DNA from: Mixta sp. Marseille-Q2659
Lineage (GTDB): Bacteria > Pseudomonadota > Gammaproteobacteria > Enterobacterales > Enterobacteriaceae
DNA length: 64,000 bases
NCBI RefSeq assembly: GCF_940807255.1
Contig: NZ_CALNWY010000009.1
Location: forward strand, 1 to 64,000
Direction: 5' to 3'
Position numbers and translations under genes: made by a program. Positions 50,365 to 57,782 of this stretch are shown one piece after another (the first letter of the stretch is position 1; every line of letters begins with the position of its first letter). The notes beneath the pieces are model-generated. The model was not told where the DNA came from. It saw nothing but the letters and a program-made list of their open reading frames with translations, and did no database searches.

Positions 50365-50985
50365 CTAACGCCCCTGGGTTTTAACAATATTCAGGCGCTC
50401 GGCAGCCCTCACCAGATCGGTTAGCGAGCGCACTTCCATCTTCTCCATCACCCGCCGTTTATGCACCTTGGCGGTAATTTCACTGACGCCCAGCGCGGTG
50501 GCGATCTGCTTGTTCAGCAGACCGCCAATCGCCAGCTGAAGTACCTCGCGCTCGCGCGGTGTCAGGGAATCGTAGCGTGCGGTCAGCGTCTGCATTTCAC
50601 GTGAGGCGCCCAGGTTTTTTTCTGCCAGCTTGAGCGCCTCTGCGACCGCCTGCAACAGCAGACGTGGCACGGCGGGCTTGGTCATAAACTCATACGCGCC
50701 CGCTTTCATCGCTTTGACCGTTAACGGAATAGTGCCGTAGCCGGTAAGAAAAATCGTAGGAATAAGGTAGCCCAGTTTGGTCAGCGCATCGGTAACATCA
50801 AAACCGTTGGCTTCTGGCATATTCATATCCAGAATCAGGCAGCCGGGCGCTGGGCTAAAAGAGTGAGCAAGAAAGGTCTGAGCGGAGGAAAAATCAGCGA
50901 CCTGATAATCTTCAGCCTTTAACAAACTAACCAGCGCTTGCCTGACTGAATTATCATCATCAACCACATAAACAATATGTTCCAT
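50365..50985 (-). CDS. FixJ/LuxR-family response regulator
   Basis: 206-residue regulator with a receiver domain (VYVVDDDNSV, phospho-acceptor Asp53 in LILDMNMPEANG, T in FLTGYGT, K in MTKPAVP) and a C-terminal LuxR HTH (SLTPREREVLQLAIGG, TALGVSEITAKVHKRRVM). It faces the sensor gene convergently with a 100-bp gap and is the probable DNA-binding partner of the histidine kinase. A Fur-box-like site lies 114 bp upstream. Targets may include the divergent amidohydrolase/isochorismatase promoter. Confidence 0.92.
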   Translation of the reverse strand: MEHIVYVVDDDNSVRQALVSLLKAEDYQVADFSSAQTFLAHSFSPAPGCLILDMNMPEANGFDVTDALTKLGYLIPTIFLTGYGTIPLTVKAMKAGAYEFMTKPAVPRLLLQAVAEALKLAEKNLGASREMQTLTARYDSLTPREREVLQLAIGGLLNKQIATALGVSEITAKVHKRRVMEKMEVRSLTDLVRAAERLNIVKTQGR

Positions 50986-51098
50986 AAGCGGTTCCCGCTG
51001 TCATTGAGAATATTGCTGTATGGCCAGGTATCAGCCAGAAAATCCATATTAATTACAGCAACATGCAGATAGCTTTTTTGCAATAAACCTGATGTTAT

Positions 51099-51117
51099 CA
51101 CAATAATTATCATTATC
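51099..51117 (-). promoter_or_regulatory. Fur-box-like site upstream of the LuxR-type regulator
   Basis: 15 of 19 positions agree with GATAATGATAATCATTATC. It lies 114 bp upstream of the regulator's start in an AT-rich region (50986-51293) without a gene. Suggests iron control; not proven. Confidence 0.45.
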
Positions 51118-51293
51118 ATCGGGGAAAACATTATCGCAGATAAATAAATAACCCATTGATAATAAGGGTTTTACCGGAGTTGGGGGTTATATCCGGCAGC
51201 TTAATGAAAAATACGAATAAACGTTATCCTGGCGGCATCCGAAGGAACATGGCGAATATCTGATTTTAGCGGCCGCCATCGAATGGCCGCTTG

Positions 51294-52211
51294 CTACTGA
51301 TTAACTTTGCTGAGCCGTTTATTCTTTATCCCAGCCGTGCGGGTTGACCACCAGCACAGCAGCGAACCCAGGCTTACCATCGCCGCACCCTGCCAAAAAG
51401 TCAGCGTCAGCGTTGTGCCAAGAATAAAAGAGGCCAGCAGCGCCGAAATCACCGGAATAAAATAGGAGGCGGTCGCCAGCACGGTTACGTTGCCGTGCAA
51501 AATACCGATATTCCACGCCGCATAACCGAACCCCATCGCGCAGGCGGCTAAAACCAGGCTCATGATTGTCGGCGTGGTAATAATAAAAGCGGGCTGTGGC
51601 GCTGAAAGGAATTTTATCCATAAGGTCAGCGCGGTCAGCATAAAAAACAGCGTAATGCCGTTGCTGCCCTGGGCGATTTTTTGCGTCACTACACAGTAAA
51701 TGGCCCAGATAACCGCGCCGCTAAAGGCCAGACCGTAACTTAACGGATTGCTGGCGAGATTGCCGATAATGCGTGCCGGTGAAAAGCCGTCGCTGCCGCC
51801 TAATACGCAGCAGATACCCGCAATCGCCAGCAGCAGGCCAGGAATAATTAACGGACTGGTTTTCTGCCGGTTAACCAGCACCGACAGCAAAATCGTCATG
51901 CCGGGCCAGAGATAGTTCACCATTCCCACTTCGATAGCCTGCGTGCCGCTGCGCGCAAAGCCCAGCGACAGCGCCAGGCAAATTTCATAGCTGACAAACA
52001 GCAGACTGCCGACGATTAAATAAGCGCGCGGAAAGGTTTTAAGTTTAGGCAGGCCCACGGTCACCAGCAGCAACATTGCGCTTAACGTATAGATTAAGGC
52101 CGCACCGCCCGTGGCGCCGAATCCTTCGCTAACGCTGCGGATAAGGCCGACGATAGCGCTCCATAGCAGTACGGCTAACAAGCCGGTGAGAGTGGCTTTT
52201 TTTGATGTCAT
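51294..52211 (-). CDS. yddG: Aromatic amino acid exporter YddG
   Basis: DMT-superfamily (EamA) transporter of 305 residues from the ATG at 52211, ten TM helices. It follows E. coli YddG: KATLTGLLAVLLWS, GGAALIYTLSAM, YEICLALSLGFA, EVGMVNYLWPG, and AAWNIGILHGNV. YddG exports aromatic amino acids and some toxic analogues such as paraquat. Upstream in-frame starts reach 52262 but add a tail unlike the family. A GCGGCC/GGCCGC hairpin beyond the stop (51269-51290) may terminate transcription. Confidence 0.85.
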   Translation of the reverse strand: MTSKKATLTGLLAVLLWSAIVGLIRSVSEGFGATGGAALIYTLSAMLLLVTVGLPKLKTFPRAYLIVGSLLFVSYEICLALSLGFARSGTQAIEVGMVNYLWPGMTILLSVLVNRQKTSPLIIPGLLLAIAGICCVLGGSDGFSPARIIGNLASNPLSYGLAFSGAVIWAIYCVVTQKIAQGSNGITLFFMLTALTLWIKFLSAPQPAFIITTPTIMSLVLAACAMGFGYAAWNIGILHGNVTVLATASYFIPVISALLASFILGTTLTLTFWQGAAMVSLGSLLCWWSTRTAGIKNKRLSKVNQ

Positions 52212-52343
52212 CAGCGTTAAAAACCTCACACTATACGCCCGCTTTTTCAGATGGGACGGCAAGCGCTCAAAGAGATGAACGGAAAATTAGGAGAAAAATA
52301 CCTGTACAGGCTTTTCTTTTTTGTATAGTTTATCGTGCATAAC

Positions 52344-52356
52344 ATGTAGTTTACAT
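52344..52356 (+). promoter_or_regulatory. ATGTA-GTT-TACAT palindrome before ycgZ
   Basis: Perfect 5-bp arms with a 3-nt spacer, 29 bp upstream of the ycgZ start. In E. coli the ycgZ genes are repressed by BluR; whether this is such an operator is inference. Confidence 0.4.
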
Positions 52357-52384
52357 TTCATTCAATCTGACCATGAGGGCGCCG

Positions 52385-52636
52385 ATGATGCAACAGCAAC
52401 AATGGACACCAAACGCTGGTAATGCAGTGGCTCAGCGTTTTGATATGGCAGATATGAATATCCCTACTCAGCAGGAAACGCTGGGGCAAATCGTAGAAGA
52501 GATCTTACGAGCGGGGCAATCCGTCAATCGTAAGGCGATTTGTGCAAAATTGCTGGCAAAGCTGGATAACATATCCTGCAAAAACATGGAAGCGCACTAT
52601 CACGGGCTGCTTGCCCTGGTGCTGGGCCGGGAATAA
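52385..52636 (+). CDS. ycgZ: YcgZ family connector-type regulatory protein
   Basis: 83-residue small protein from the ATG at 52385 (GAGGGCGCCG ribosome-binding site). The PTQQETLGQIVEEILRAGQSVNRK segment and CAKLLAKLDN follow E. coli YcgZ. YcgZ/YmgA/AriR proteins act through the Rcs phosphorelay to repress curli and promote colanic acid in cold and blue-light responses. It is followed by a second member 197 bp downstream. Confidence 0.78.
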   Translation: MMQQQQWTPNAGNAVAQRFDMADMNIPTQQETLGQIVEEILRAGQSVNRKAICAKLLAKLDNISCKNMEAHYHGLLALVLGRE

Positions 52637-52833
52637 TTCATTATCTGTAATGGGTCTGTTCCAGCCCGTTCGGTTTATATCAATTGTTTATGCTATGTCT
52701 GTTTGTAGTAAAGCTCTCCTGATTCCGGCGCGGCTGTTGCCCTGATAAACAGCAGGCACCAGAAAAGCGGCTGGTTATTGTGTTGGCATCGCCTGTGTAA
52801 CCGGCCTTCATTCACGTCAGCACAGGAGAGAAT

Positions 52834-53139
52834 TTGGATAAAGACGAATCAAAGAATATACATGTAGCTCTGGGCGAAGCGGTACTGTCTATTCTGGAAA
52901 GCCAGAGTGCTTTAAGTAATCACTCCATTCTGGAGCGATTACAGCAGCTTGCCGAAAGCGAAGTCGATGAAGAAAAAGTCGCCGCTTACTGGCAGGCCAA
53001 AAAAGCATTCAGACACATCCCGCAGTCGGTGACCAGGCTCCGTCGTCAGGACGTTAACAGCACTGACAACAAGACGGTGAGAATGCCTCCGAACAGGTTT
53101 TCGTTCAGAAGAACGCGAACTGGCGAAGGATCTGACTGA
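52834..53139 (+). CDS. AriR/YmgA-like small regulatory protein
   Basis: 101-residue protein with a TTG start (AGGAGAGAAT just upstream). The N-terminal 55 residues match the AriR/YmgA family pattern: HVALGEAVLSILESQSALSN, SILERLQQLAES and a helical hairpin. The C-terminal 45 residues are basic and Ser/Arg-rich (FRRTRTGEGSD) and unlike the E. coli members. It forms a pair with ycgZ and ends in a strong terminator. Confidence 0.7.
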   Translation: MDKDESKNIHVALGEAVLSILESQSALSNHSILERLQQLAESEVDEEKVAAYWQAKKAFRHIPQSVTRLRRQDVNSTDNKTVRMPPNRFSFRRTRTGEGSD

Positions 53140-53145
53140 ATGAAC

Positions 53146-53187
53146 AAACCGGCAGAGTGCGTTAAATCGCGCTCTGCCGGTTTTTTA
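53146..53187 (+). terminator. Terminator after the ycgZ/ariR-like pair
   Basis: ACCGGCAGAGTGCG/CGCGCTCTGCCGGT hairpin with T6 on the plus strand, beginning 7 bp after the stop codon. Confidence 0.9.
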
Positions 53188-53288
53188 TTGCGCGTTTTCT
53201 CTGCTGTCAGATATTTCCGACGGGTTAAAAAAACGTTAAGGTTGATCCCTGCGCCATCCTCCGATCTGTCGTCTGTGTGAGAAGAGCC

Positions 53289-54152
53289 ATGCCAAAAACC
53301 GTAACCCGCGACTGGATCGATCTGCGTCGCGACAGCGAAACCGGCATCGAAAGCGTACAGGCCCATTTCTATGGCCATGCTTACGATCCGCACGATCATG
53401 ATGAAATGCTGGTGGGCGTTACGCAGCAAGGATTGCAGCGGTTTAACTGCCATCGCACGCTGCATACCAGCACGCCCGGACAGGCGATCCTTATCGAACC
53501 GGGCGCGGTACATGATGGCCATGCACCGGATCCGGCGGGCTTTTCCTATTCCATGCTCTATCTGCCGCAGGCCTGGCTGGGTGATATGCTGCAACGGCGC
53601 GGGCTGGGTGATATTTCCGCGCTGCAGGCCGCCTTTCGCCATACGCTTACCGAAGATCCCCAGCTTTACAACGCGATCCAGCAGGCGTTTCATGCCGTGC
53701 ATTATGCTGAAGGCAAGCTGGCGCGCGACCAGAGTCTGGATCGGTTGATCGATCTGCTGGCACGCCATATTTACGTGCGGCCCGCGCTGGCGCAGGGCGA
53801 CGCCTTCAACCAGATGTGTCGGGTCAGAGATTATATGCAGGCGTGCATGGCGCAGGATATTGGGCTGGACGACCTTGCTCAGCATGCCGGTATCGATCGT
53901 TTTCGTTTAACCCGCCAGTTTCAGCGCGCTTTCGGACAGTCGCCTCATGCCTGGCTGGTGAGGCTGCGTTTGCGTACCGCGCGCATGCTGCTTAGCCAGG
54001 GATTCCATCCGGCTCAGGCTGCCGCTCAGGTCGGCTTCGCTGACCAGAGTCATTTCGGACGCTGGTTCCGGCGCGCCTATCGCATCACGCCCGCTGAATA
54101 TCAGGCGCAATGCACAAACGTTCTATACGCGCACACGCCGCCTCCCGGATGA
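53289..54152 (+). CDS. AraC family transcriptional regulator
   Basis: 287-residue regulator with an N-terminal cupin sensor (YDPHDHDEMLVGV, ALIEPGAVHDGHAPDP-type loop) and a C-terminal double HTH (LDDLAQHAGIDRFRLTRQFQRAFGQSPHAWLVRLRLR split across the two helices, then AAAQVGFADQSHFGRWFRRA). The ATG at 53289 follows AGAAGAGCC; a GTG 12 bp upstream is also in frame. It is followed 35 bp later by a DUF2000 gene, a common arrangement, and likely regulates it. Confidence 0.88.
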   Translation: MPKTVTRDWIDLRRDSETGIESVQAHFYGHAYDPHDHDEMLVGVTQQGLQRFNCHRTLHTSTPGQAILIEPGAVHDGHAPDPAGFSYSMLYLPQAWLGDMLQRRGLGDISALQAAFRHTLTEDPQLYNAIQQAFHAVHYAEGKLARDQSLDRLIDLLARHIYVRPALAQGDAFNQMCRVRDYMQACMAQDIGLDDLAQHAGIDRFRLTRQFQRAFGQSPHAWLVRLRLRTARMLLSQGFHPAQAAAQVGFADQSHFGRWFRRAYRITPAEYQAQCTNVLYAHTPPPG

Positions 54153-54187
54153 TGGTTACCGTTGTTAACCACCGGAGAGCCTGATTG

Positions 54188-54595
54188 ATGTTTGATACTA
54201 AAGTTGCCCTTATCGTCCGTGACGATCTTGTCGTATGGCAGCGCCTGAATGTGGTGGCCTTCCTGGCCAGCGGCGTTGCTTCAGCGGCGCCTGAGATGAT
54301 GGGCGAGCCCTATCTGGACGCTCACGGTAATCGTTACGGCAATATGCTGGGCCAGCCGATGCTGGTTTTCGAGGCGGACATTAGCGGCCTGCAGGCGGCG
54401 CACCGCAAAGGGCTGGAGCGCGAGCTGACGCTGATTCCCTATGTTCACGCCATGTTTTCTACCGGCCATGACGCCGCCAACCGCGCCGCCTTTCTGGCTG
54501 AAGATGCCGATAATCTGGATCTGGTGGGGCTGGCATTGCGCGGGCCAAAAAAAGCGGTAGATAAAGCGATTAAAGGGCTGGCGCTGCATAAATAG
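54188..54595 (+). CDS. DUF2000 family protein
   Basis: 135-residue protein matching DUF2000: KVALIVRDDLVVWQRLNVVAFLASG near the N-terminus and GLALRGPKKAVDKAIKGL at the C-terminus. A peptidyl-tRNA-hydrolase-like fold is reported for the family, but its role is unknown. GGAGAGCCTGATTG is the ribosome-binding site. It appears to be an operon with the AraC gene. Confidence 0.8.
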   Translation: MFDTKVALIVRDDLVVWQRLNVVAFLASGVASAAPEMMGEPYLDAHGNRYGNMLGQPMLVFEADISGLQAAHRKGLERELTLIPYVHAMFSTGHDAANRAAFLAEDADNLDLVGLALRGPKKAVDKAIKGLALHK

Positions 54596-54753
54596 GTTTC
54601 TGTTGCGCTTTTTTGGGAAAGGAGCCTTCAGTTTGCCGAACAGAGCAGGGCAAACCGGTAATCTGGCGCTGAATACGTCGCGTATCTGACCGTATCATCA
54701 GCTTTAGCCAGCAGAAACAAAGTAAAAAGGCCGCATCTGCGGCCTTTGTTGTG

Positions 54754-55005
54754 TCAATAATAATAGCCCTTCGGGCGCTTGTCCGGCAGCCATAACAGTC
54801 CGTCAGGGTCCTTACCTCGTAGCACATGATGTCGCTGTTCGCTGTCATTCATGCGTCTGCGTTTGGTGGTACAGAGATTATTCCACCAGCCAGGCGACTT
54901 GCTCACATAGCTGGCCCCAGCAGGATAGTTATCTGGCCATTTAAACTTATGCGGCTTTGGCTTGCCGTTCGGGAAGCGATCCCGTCGCGTATTGAAAACG
55001 CTCAT
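54754..55005 (-). CDS. Small basic protein, paralogue A of unknown family
   Basis: 83 residues from the ATG at 55005 (GAGGTGTTT ribosome-binding site). It begins MSVFNTRRDRFPNGK and ends LLWLPDKRPKGYYY. A Trp/Tyr-rich, Arg/Lys-rich, compact protein without membrane segments. It shares its N-terminal block (M-S-x-F-N-T-R-x-D-R-[YF]-P-N-G) and a C-terminal R-G-x-D-P-[DE]-G-x-x-W block with the gene at 55067. I do not recognise a family; phage- or island-type proteins show such features, but that is only context. Confidence 0.7.
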   Translation of the reverse strand: MSVFNTRRDRFPNGKPKPHKFKWPDNYPAGASYVSKSPGWWNNLCTTKRRRMNDSEQRHHVLRGKDPDGLLWLPDKRPKGYYY

Positions 55006-55066
55006 AAACACCTCGTAACTGAAAACAGTTACAACGTGTCGAGAGTCGCCAGATCTCTTTTGCCTT

Positions 55067-55300
55067 TCACCAGTACCACTTAGTTGGGTAGTTGTCCGGT
55101 GACCACGCCATTCCCTCTGGATCGGCCCCACGCATTATTCTGTGAATTCGCTCTTTATCAGCAGCACGGCGTGGCTTTGTTGTATAGAGCCATTTCCAGT
55201 AATGCGTTCCGTTCGGATTGCTGTAATAGCGAATGGGATGCCGATGGTTTTTAGCGCGGCCATTCGGATAGCGGTCTTTGCGCGTATTGAACAAGCTCAT
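55067..55300 (-). CDS. Small basic protein, paralogue B of unknown family
   Basis: 77 residues from the ATG at 55300. It begins MSLFNTRKDRYPNGR and ends in SPDNYPTKWYW. It is clearly paralogous to the gene at 54754 through the N-terminal and C-terminal blocks (MRGADPEGMAWSPD). Both terminate in aromatic residues. The tandem copy with about 30-40% obvious identity suggests an ancient duplication. No function can be assigned. Confidence 0.7.
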   Translation of the reverse strand: MSLFNTRKDRYPNGRAKNHRHPIRYYSNPNGTHYWKWLYTTKPRRAADKERIHRIMRGADPEGMAWSPDNYPTKWYW

Positions 55301-55386
55301 TGATACATTCCTCAGAAAAGTAAATTTCCGATCGTGTATCGAGCGCATCCATGTTCCGGTTACATCGTTGCATTATCGTTCCCCTG

Positions 55387-55503
55387 TCAATGCTTCAGGG
55401 CGGTTACCAACAGGATTAAGCCGGTGCCGATCGCTCCGCCTGCTCCCATCAATACCAGCCCATGCAGGGCTGGTGTCAGGATTTCCCGATAAAATTCTTT
55501 CAC
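55387..55503 (-). CDS. Putative 38-residue membrane peptide
   Basis: A 38-codon frame from GTG at 55503 encodes KEFYREILTPALHG followed by a hydrophobic Gly/Leu-rich helix (LVLMGAGGAIGTGLILLVTAL) ending KH. It sits 9 bp after the Cys-rich gene's stop, on the same strand. The start is GTG and the ribosome-binding site is weak, so it remains tentative. A phage-type holin or regulatory peptide is conceivable. Confidence 0.4.
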   Translation of the reverse strand: MKEFYREILTPALHGLVLMGAGGAIGTGLILLVTALKH

Positions 55504-55512
55504 TGCTTAATC

Positions 55513-55719
55513 TTAATCCGTATAGCGCAGACGAGCGCGGCGCTCCTGCATGTTCATTCCGTCATGTTGACGCCGATGTCCACACATCCAACAGCTGCAC
55601 GAACAGGGGGTACGTGCAACAATACCTGTGCTTTGGGGCGAACCATCCTCCACATTATGATAATGACGGCGTTTAGATTTCAGACGACATTCATGATGTC
55701 GGCGCAATGCTTTGTTCAA
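55513..55719 (-). CDS. Cys-rich small basic protein (CSCxxCGxxR motif)
   Basis: 68-residue protein with a TTG start, GGAGTTACGACC ahead of it. Basic N-terminus KALRRHHECRLKSKRRHY precedes a cysteine cluster (PCSCSCWMCGHRRQH) that resembles a zinc knuckle, then QERRARLRYTD. I recall similar small Cys-W-M-C-G proteins in many bacterial genomes, without established function. It is upstream of the membrane peptide and the paralogue pair, possibly as one transcript. Confidence 0.65.
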   Translation of the reverse strand: MNKALRRHHECRLKSKRRHYHNVEDGSPQSTGIVARTPCSCSCWMCGHRRQHDGMNMQERRARLRYTD

Positions 55720-55862
55720 GGTCGTAACTCCATTCAGCGAGGCGGGACAATTCCCGCTTTCTCGGCATCTCGGAGTACGTATTAGAGCGATGGTAAATCT
55801 GCAAAGGCTCCTCCAAATATGAAGTTTGCCCGGTGGCGTGAAGCATGGCTCAGCAACAAGGG

Positions 55863-55890
55863 AGTAAGGGGGCTTGTGCCCCCTTTTCCC
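55863..55890 (+). terminator. GC-rich hairpin next to the Hok-like gene
   Basis: AAGGGGGC and GCCCCCTTTT arms with a TTGT loop. The T tract is on the plus strand; on the minus strand it directly follows the small toxin-like gene's stop. Could terminate a short RNA on either strand. The region 55720-55862 holds no gene that I can see. Confidence 0.5.
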
Positions 55891-56028
55891 TTAACGCGAG
55901 GCGAATACCAGCGTTAATTTCAGACAAAGCAGTTCAATGGTGGCCTGGCTCAGCGTCTTTCCACTGAGGTAGAGAAAGAGAAGAACCAGCGACAACATCA
56001 AACATGCTTGCAGTATTTTCGTTGGCAT
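55891..56028 (-). CDS. Hok/Gef-like small membrane protein (putative type I toxin)
   Basis: 45-residue frame from the ATG at 56028, with AAGGGGGCGTA ahead. It consists of a short basic N-terminus, a hydrophobic helix (LMLSLVLLFLYLSG) and a Lys-Thr-Leu turn followed by a second semi-hydrophobic stretch. The layout (short positive start, TM, K-x-L, tail with Glu) resembles Hok-type toxins. The 5' region on this strand has several GC-rich inverted segments, fitting a structured mRNA. No antisense promoter was identified, so the toxin-antitoxin assignment is inference. Confidence 0.45.
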   Translation of the reverse strand: MPTKILQACLMLSLVLLFLYLSGKTLSQATIELLCLKLTLVFASR

Positions 56029-56718
56029 TACGCCCCCTTGCCTTATCGGCTGTTAAGGGGCTACAATCTGATTGCGAAGTCAAGATTTGGCCCCATGGTT
56101 GAACAGAAATGTTTACCTGGGGCTTTCGTTTATTCACTGCCTGCCGGAGCAAGAGTGAATAACCTCAAGCACCGGGCGCAACTATGTTAAGCGGTACCGT
56201 TTCCCCAGGCAAGGCGCTTCTTTTTAAACCATCCAGCCTTCTTTACAGCCCAAATGTCTGGTTGTTGACTGGCAAATGACCTCTATTAAAATTTTCATGA
56301 CGAAGAAATTGAAGGTTATCGAAAAATCAGAAAACGTTGCGTCATCTGATTTTTCCGGCGTTCCAGGATTAGGACCAGGCTCCAGAGAAGGGGATGACAT
56401 CCTTTTATCGTCGCCTTTACTCCGGCCGATTATCTCTCGCGGGTAGGTATGGTAAAGGGTGAACGGGCATCATCAGATGAACTGTTGAAGCCCCAATCCT
56501 GAGAACGCTGGATACAAAAGGCTTACGGATTATCTTGCTGGAAATGAAGGATTAAAGCGGGGATGCCAGGCGCGCAGCATTAAGCCACGACAGGTAATCT
56601 CGTATCTGAAATTAACGGAGAATGTCCTGTACCACTCTCCACTAATTTTAAAACGAACGGCATTAAGTACCGTTCTTGTTCACTTCCTCAGAACCTACCG
56701 AAATAGAGTGCTGGTTCA
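56029..56718. other. Low-coding accessory region
   Basis: About 690 bp between the Hok-like gene and the LEA-like gene. Base composition is more AT-rich than the flanks and frames are broken. I find no gene, tRNA or complete insertion element. A 72-codon minus-strand frame at 55934-56152 overlaps the Hok-like gene in another frame and is not supported. Confidence 0.5.
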
Positions 56719-56753
56719 GTTAGCGCTGATTTAATGGATCCCTCAGCGCTAAC
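56719..56753. repeat. 11-bp inverted repeat downstream of the LEA-like gene
   Basis: GTTAGCGCTGA and TCAGCGCTAAC around a 13-nt loop, 27 bp beyond the stop of the LEA-like gene. On the minus strand it lacks a T tract; on the plus strand GCCTTTTT follows a few bases later. It is a terminator or a small palindromic element. Confidence 0.5.
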
Positions 56754-56779
56754 GCAGCCTTTTTAAGGGTAGAAGAAGG

Positions 56780-57136
56780 TTATTCGCTGACTTTGTTTTT
56801 CAGCTCGTTAGCGCCTTCTTTGGTTTTGTTCCAGCCTTTTTCCGTTCCTTCTTTCGTAGCGTCCCAGCCTTTCTCGGTGCCTTCTTTGGTGTTATGCCAC
56901 GCTTTTTGCGTACCTTCGCTGGCTTTGCTGCTCAGGCTGTCGCTTTTACCTTCGGCGGCATGTTCCGATTTAAGCTTTAATTCCTGCCCCTCATGCTGCG
57001 TTTGATGCAGTTTTTCTTTAGCGTTATTGGCCCCTTCATGGGCGCTGGCGACAGTGTCATCCGTTGCGTGTGTGGTCGCGGCGAAAACGGGAGAAGCCAG
57101 CAGCAGTGCTGATAATGCCATAATTGTTTTTTTCAT
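56780..57136 (-). CDS. Secreted LEA-like protein with 11-residue repeats
   Basis: 118 residues from the ATG at 57136 (GAGGGA). A Sec signal peptide (KKTIMALSALLLASPVFA) is followed by an acidic/basic, Ala-poor hydrophilic region and four tandem 11-mers (EGTQKAWHNTK, EGTEKGWDATK, EGTEKGWNKTK, EGANELKNKVS). This repeat resembles late-embryogenesis-abundant proteins, which protect against desiccation, and amphipathic helices. Periplasmic location is likely. Its role in stress protection is inference. Confidence 0.75.
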   Translation of the reverse strand: MKKTIMALSALLLASPVFAATTHATDDTVASAHEGANNAKEKLHQTQHEGQELKLKSEHAAEGKSDSLSSKASEGTQKAWHNTKEGTEKGWDATKEGTEKGWNKTKEGANELKNKVSE

Positions 57137-57316
57137 CATTCCCTCACTAAATCAACGTCATTAATCTCTTCGTATGGTTAACAATGGCACGGTTAGCGCG
57201 CATCTGCCTTCGGAATAAACTGGAAACCGCGCCGGCAGCGCGGGGCGTCAGAAGCGGGGGCAAAGTCGCAGGAAAGCCGCCCGGGGGGCGGCCAGAAAGG
57301 GAAGTGCTACGCCGCG

Positions 57317-57637
57317 TTAGTCAGCGTAATAGTGGATATGTTTTTTGCCGTGTACCGGCGATGGCGCGATTTTCGTTCTGACGTTAAATACTTCCCAGAG
57401 CAGGGATTCGGTCAGGACATCGTCTGGCGTGCCGTGGGCAATAATCTCGCCGTTGAGCATCACAATCAGCATGTCGCAAAACAGGGCTGCATGATTCAAA
57501 TCGTGAATGGCGACGATGCTGGTAACCGGCAGCTCGCTGATCAGCTTCATCAGCTGAATTTGATGATGAATATCGAGATGGTTGGTCGGCTCATCCAGCA
57601 AGATTTCCCCCGCCGATCTTTGACGGGCTTCAAACAA
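57317..57637 (-). pseudogene. Truncated iron-siderophore ABC transporter ATPase (FepC/FhuC type)
   Basis: The 106-residue frame keeps the C-terminal half of a FecE/FepC-type ATPase: Walker B EILLDEPTNHLDIHHQ, the switch histidine AIHDLNHAAL and the tail LNGEIIAHGTPDDVLTE. Walker A, the Q-loop and most of the signature are missing. The remaining RQRSAGE leads straight into Walker B, implying an internal deletion. It is a remnant. No other subunit of the system is in the window. The intergenic part 57137-57316 shows no gene. Confidence 0.82.
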
Positions 57638-57702
57638 TCATTATTCCCTATGACTGAACGTACGATTCCTGTTGCAGGTCGTTAACGCTTATTTCACGAT
57701 AG

Positions 57703-57727
57703 TAGAACGTTTTAATAGAACGTTCTA
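57703..57727 (+). promoter_or_regulatory. Paired LacI-type operators upstream of the PTS gene
   Basis: TAGAACGTTTTA (57703-57714) and the perfect palindrome TAGAACGTTCTA (57716-57727), centres 13 bp apart. The central AACGTT matches LacI-family half-site logic. They lie 56 bp upstream of the EIICB start and are the likely target of the downstream repressor. Confidence 0.7.
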
Positions 57728-57782
57728 CCTACAATAACAGCGCGTTTTTAGCGTGATTATCGGCCTTTTCCGGGGAATAACT

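Noticed and set aside
51140-51180. AACCC/GGGTT hairpin near the LuxR regulator
   Set aside because: Short stem, AT-rich loop and no clear T tract in either direction.
55934-56152. 72-codon minus-strand frame
   Set aside because: It overlaps the better supported Hok-like frame in another phase and has no ribosome-binding site.
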